Below are positions 63,131 through 64,000 of a DNA stretch of 64,000 nt, piece after piece (position 1 is the first letter of the stretch; the number at the start of each line of letters is the position of its first letter). Origin of the DNA: Mallotus nudiflorus (lineage: Eukaryota; Streptophyta; Magnoliopsida; Malpighiales; Euphorbiaceae); assembly GCA_947683625.1 (NCBI GenBank), contig CANTUR010000950.1, forward strand, positions 32,500-96,499, read 5' to 3'. The notes beneath the pieces were generated by a model, which ran no database searches, was not told where the DNA came from, and saw nothing but the letters and a program-made list of their open reading frames with translations. The translations under genes and the position numbers were made by a program.

Positions 63131-64000
63131 GTCAGCTTCGATTCGATATATTGTGGGCCCCCGCGGGTCGACCGACGCCACCACGAACGTCCATTTGAAG
63201 CCCAAGCGCGCAAGCCCATAATCAAATCCGTGGGCCTAAACAGGGGTTTTTGGGCCCGAAAATATGGGTTTTTGGGCCCGAAGATGGACCGCTACAGACG
63301 TAGTTTGTAGCGTCGCTATAGCCCTCTGAGTCAGCTTCGATTTGATATATTATGGGCCCCGTGAGTCAACCGATGCCGCCACGAACGTCCATTTGAAGCC
63401 CAAGTGCGCAAGCCCACTCTATCAAATCCATTGGCCTAAACATGGGTTTTTGGCCCCAAAGACAAATCGCTATAGATGGGCTTTATGGGACGCACTATAG
63501 CCCTCTGAGTCAGCTTCGATTTGATGTATTGTGGGCCCCGTGGGTCGACCCATGTCGCCACGAACGTCCATTTGAAGCCCAAGTGCCCAAGCCCACTCTA
63601 TCAAATCCATGGGCCTAAACATGGGTTTTTGGGCCCAAAGACAAATTGCTATAGATGGGCTTTATGGCCCGCACTATAGCCCTCTGAGTCGACTTCGATT
63701 CGATATATTGTGGGCCCCACGGGTCGACCGACGCCGCGACGAACGTCCATTTGAAGCCCAATTGCCCAAGCCCACTCTATCAAATCCATGGGCCTAAACA
63801 TGGGTTTTTGGGCCCAAAGACAAATCGCTATAGATGGGCCTTTATGGGCCGCTCTATAGCCCTCTGAGTCAGCTTCGATTTGATATATTATGGGCCCCAT
63901 GGGTCGACCCATGCCGCCACGAACGTCCATTTGAAGCCCAAGTGCCCAAGCCTACTCTATCAAATCCATGGGCCTAAACATGGGTTTTTGGGCCCAAAGA
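63131..64000. repeat. ~5.92-kb tandem repeat, copy 3 (first 870 bp)
   Basis: J end, K, L, A, B and the first 33 bp of the next monomer follow the order and private markers of copies 1 and 2 (GACGCCACCACG, GAAAATATGGG, CCATTGGCC, GATGTATTGTGGG). The copy runs off the window, so the number of copies is at least three. Confidence 0.88.
63230..63429. repeat. Type K monomer, 200 bp (copy 7)
   Basis: Third member of the K series of the 5.92-kb repeat, with GAAAATATGGG and CAGACGTAGTTTG. Confidence 0.9.

Larger units (their letters stand above)
61623..63787. repeat. Complete 12-monomer HOR copy (B to A), 2,165 bp
   Basis: Same private changes as the copy at 55,700. It differs by GGTTTTTGGGGCCCG near 62,355, GGGCCAAAG near 62,539 and GGCCCCCGCGG near 63,158. 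Confidence 0.88.
1..64000. repeat. Satellite DNA array, ~179-bp monomer, about 357 copies
   Basis: The sequence is a continuous head-to-tail repeat from the first base to the last. Landmarks such as ATGGGCCTAAACATGGG, CTATAGATGGGC, GATATATTATGGG, GGTCGACC and CCACGAACGTCC return every 179 bp, with most monomers exactly 179 bp and others 177-180 bp. All copies share one orientation and no unique sequence interrupts them. Both window ends cut through a monomer (partial units at 1-174 and 63,968-64,000), so the array extends beyond the window on both sides. Short internal repetition exists (CATGGG twice, GCCCAAG twice), but the monomer is not an obvious dimer. Monomer length and organisation fit a plant centromeric or heterochromatic satellite; this is inference, and I cannot name the family. 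A subtelomeric or knob-like location is also possible. Confidence 0.98.
39232..64000. repeat. Domain 4: homogenised 12-monomer HOR block (types A-L)
   Basis: About 138 monomers fall into twelve types in fixed order. Markers: A, AAATTGCTATAG with GTCGACTTCGATTCG; B, GGGCCGCTCTATAG with CCCCATGGGTCGACCC; C, GGCTTTAAGGCCC with GAGTCTGC; D, CCCTACGAGTC with GAACCCCAAG; E, GGCCTGCAC with CAAGCGCGCAAGCCCACAAT; F, GAAGATGGACCGC; G, CCCTATGAGTCAAC; H, GAGTTAGC with GCCCAACTGCCC; I, GAGTCGGC with CATTTCAAGCCC; J, GCGCGCAAGCCCATAAT; K, F-like with 22 extra bp; L, TTGGCCCCAAAG with GGGACGCAC. Types C, E, G and J share AAAGAAAAATCGC. Most monomers read GGGTTTTTGGGCCC where domains 1-3 read GGGTTTCTGGGCCC. 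Complete and shortened cycles alternate. Confidence 0.92.

Noticed and set aside
1..64000. CRISPR array
   Set aside because: The periodicity comes from one continuous 179-bp repeat, with no short direct repeat alternating with unique spacers and no cas genes.
1..64000. CENP-B box in the satellite
   Set aside because: TTCG occurs in CTTCGATT, but the conserved A and CGGG at the required distances are absent on both strands.
1..64000. Telomeric repeats (TTTAGGG or TTAGGG)
   Set aside because: Only single TTTAGG-like matches in the reverse complement of GGCCTAAAC were seen, with no tandem run.
1..64000. rRNA spacer or tRNA/5S gene clusters
   Set aside because: No recognisable rRNA or tRNA segments were seen, and the 179-bp unit is too short and lacks internal control boxes that I can identify.

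Overview
The whole window is one uninterrupted tandem satellite array. A monomer of about 179 bp is repeated head to tail, always in the same orientation, about 357 times. I found no protein gene, RNA gene, transposon or unique sequence in the 64 kb. The many short open frames are the same frame reappearing in each monomer, and I do not annotate them as genes. Monomer length near one nucleosome plus linker, array size, and the absence of any bacterial gene organisation point to a eukaryote. A plant centromeric, pericentromeric or other heterochromatic block is most likely, because 150-180 bp satellites are typical there, but this is inference. I do not recognise the satellite family by name.

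In this annotation a monomer starts at the ATG of ATGGGCCTAAACATGGG. Reference landmarks are GGGCCC at monomer positions 23-28, CTATAG at 41-46, TTCGATTTGATATATTATGG at 87-106, GTCGAC at 115-120, CCGCCACGAACGTCC at 126-140 and GCCCAAGTGCCCAAGCCCAC at 148-167.

The array falls into four domains. Domain 1 (1-17,161) is a diverged mixture of monomer variants with short local duplications (3, 4 and 7 monomers) and a one-base-indel-rich patch near 7.9-8.9 kb. A deleted 144-bp monomer (17,162-17,305) ends it. Domain 2 (17,306-24,830) carries a higher-order repeat (HOR) of 11-13 monomers whose signature is a 47-bp partial duplication inside one monomer; it is present four times. Domain 3 (24,831-39,231) is more uniform, with monomer cassettes duplicated at spacings of 17, 20 and 25 monomers. 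Domain 4 (39,232-64,000) is a highly homogenised HOR block. Twelve distinguishable monomer types (here A-L) recur in fixed order. Shortened versions are created by hybrid monomers, and two larger tandem duplications (about 3.6 kb and about 5.92 kb) are layered on top.

Nothing here acts as a gene set. The biology is structural: unequal crossing-over and gene conversion homogenise the array, and the most recent activity appears to be at the right-hand side. The points most worth following are the nested HOR hierarchy with a readable recombination history, a strongly diverged monomer lineage (types F and K) fixed inside the HOR, the density of TGGGCY motifs (seven per monomer), and two palindromes spaced about half a monomer apart.
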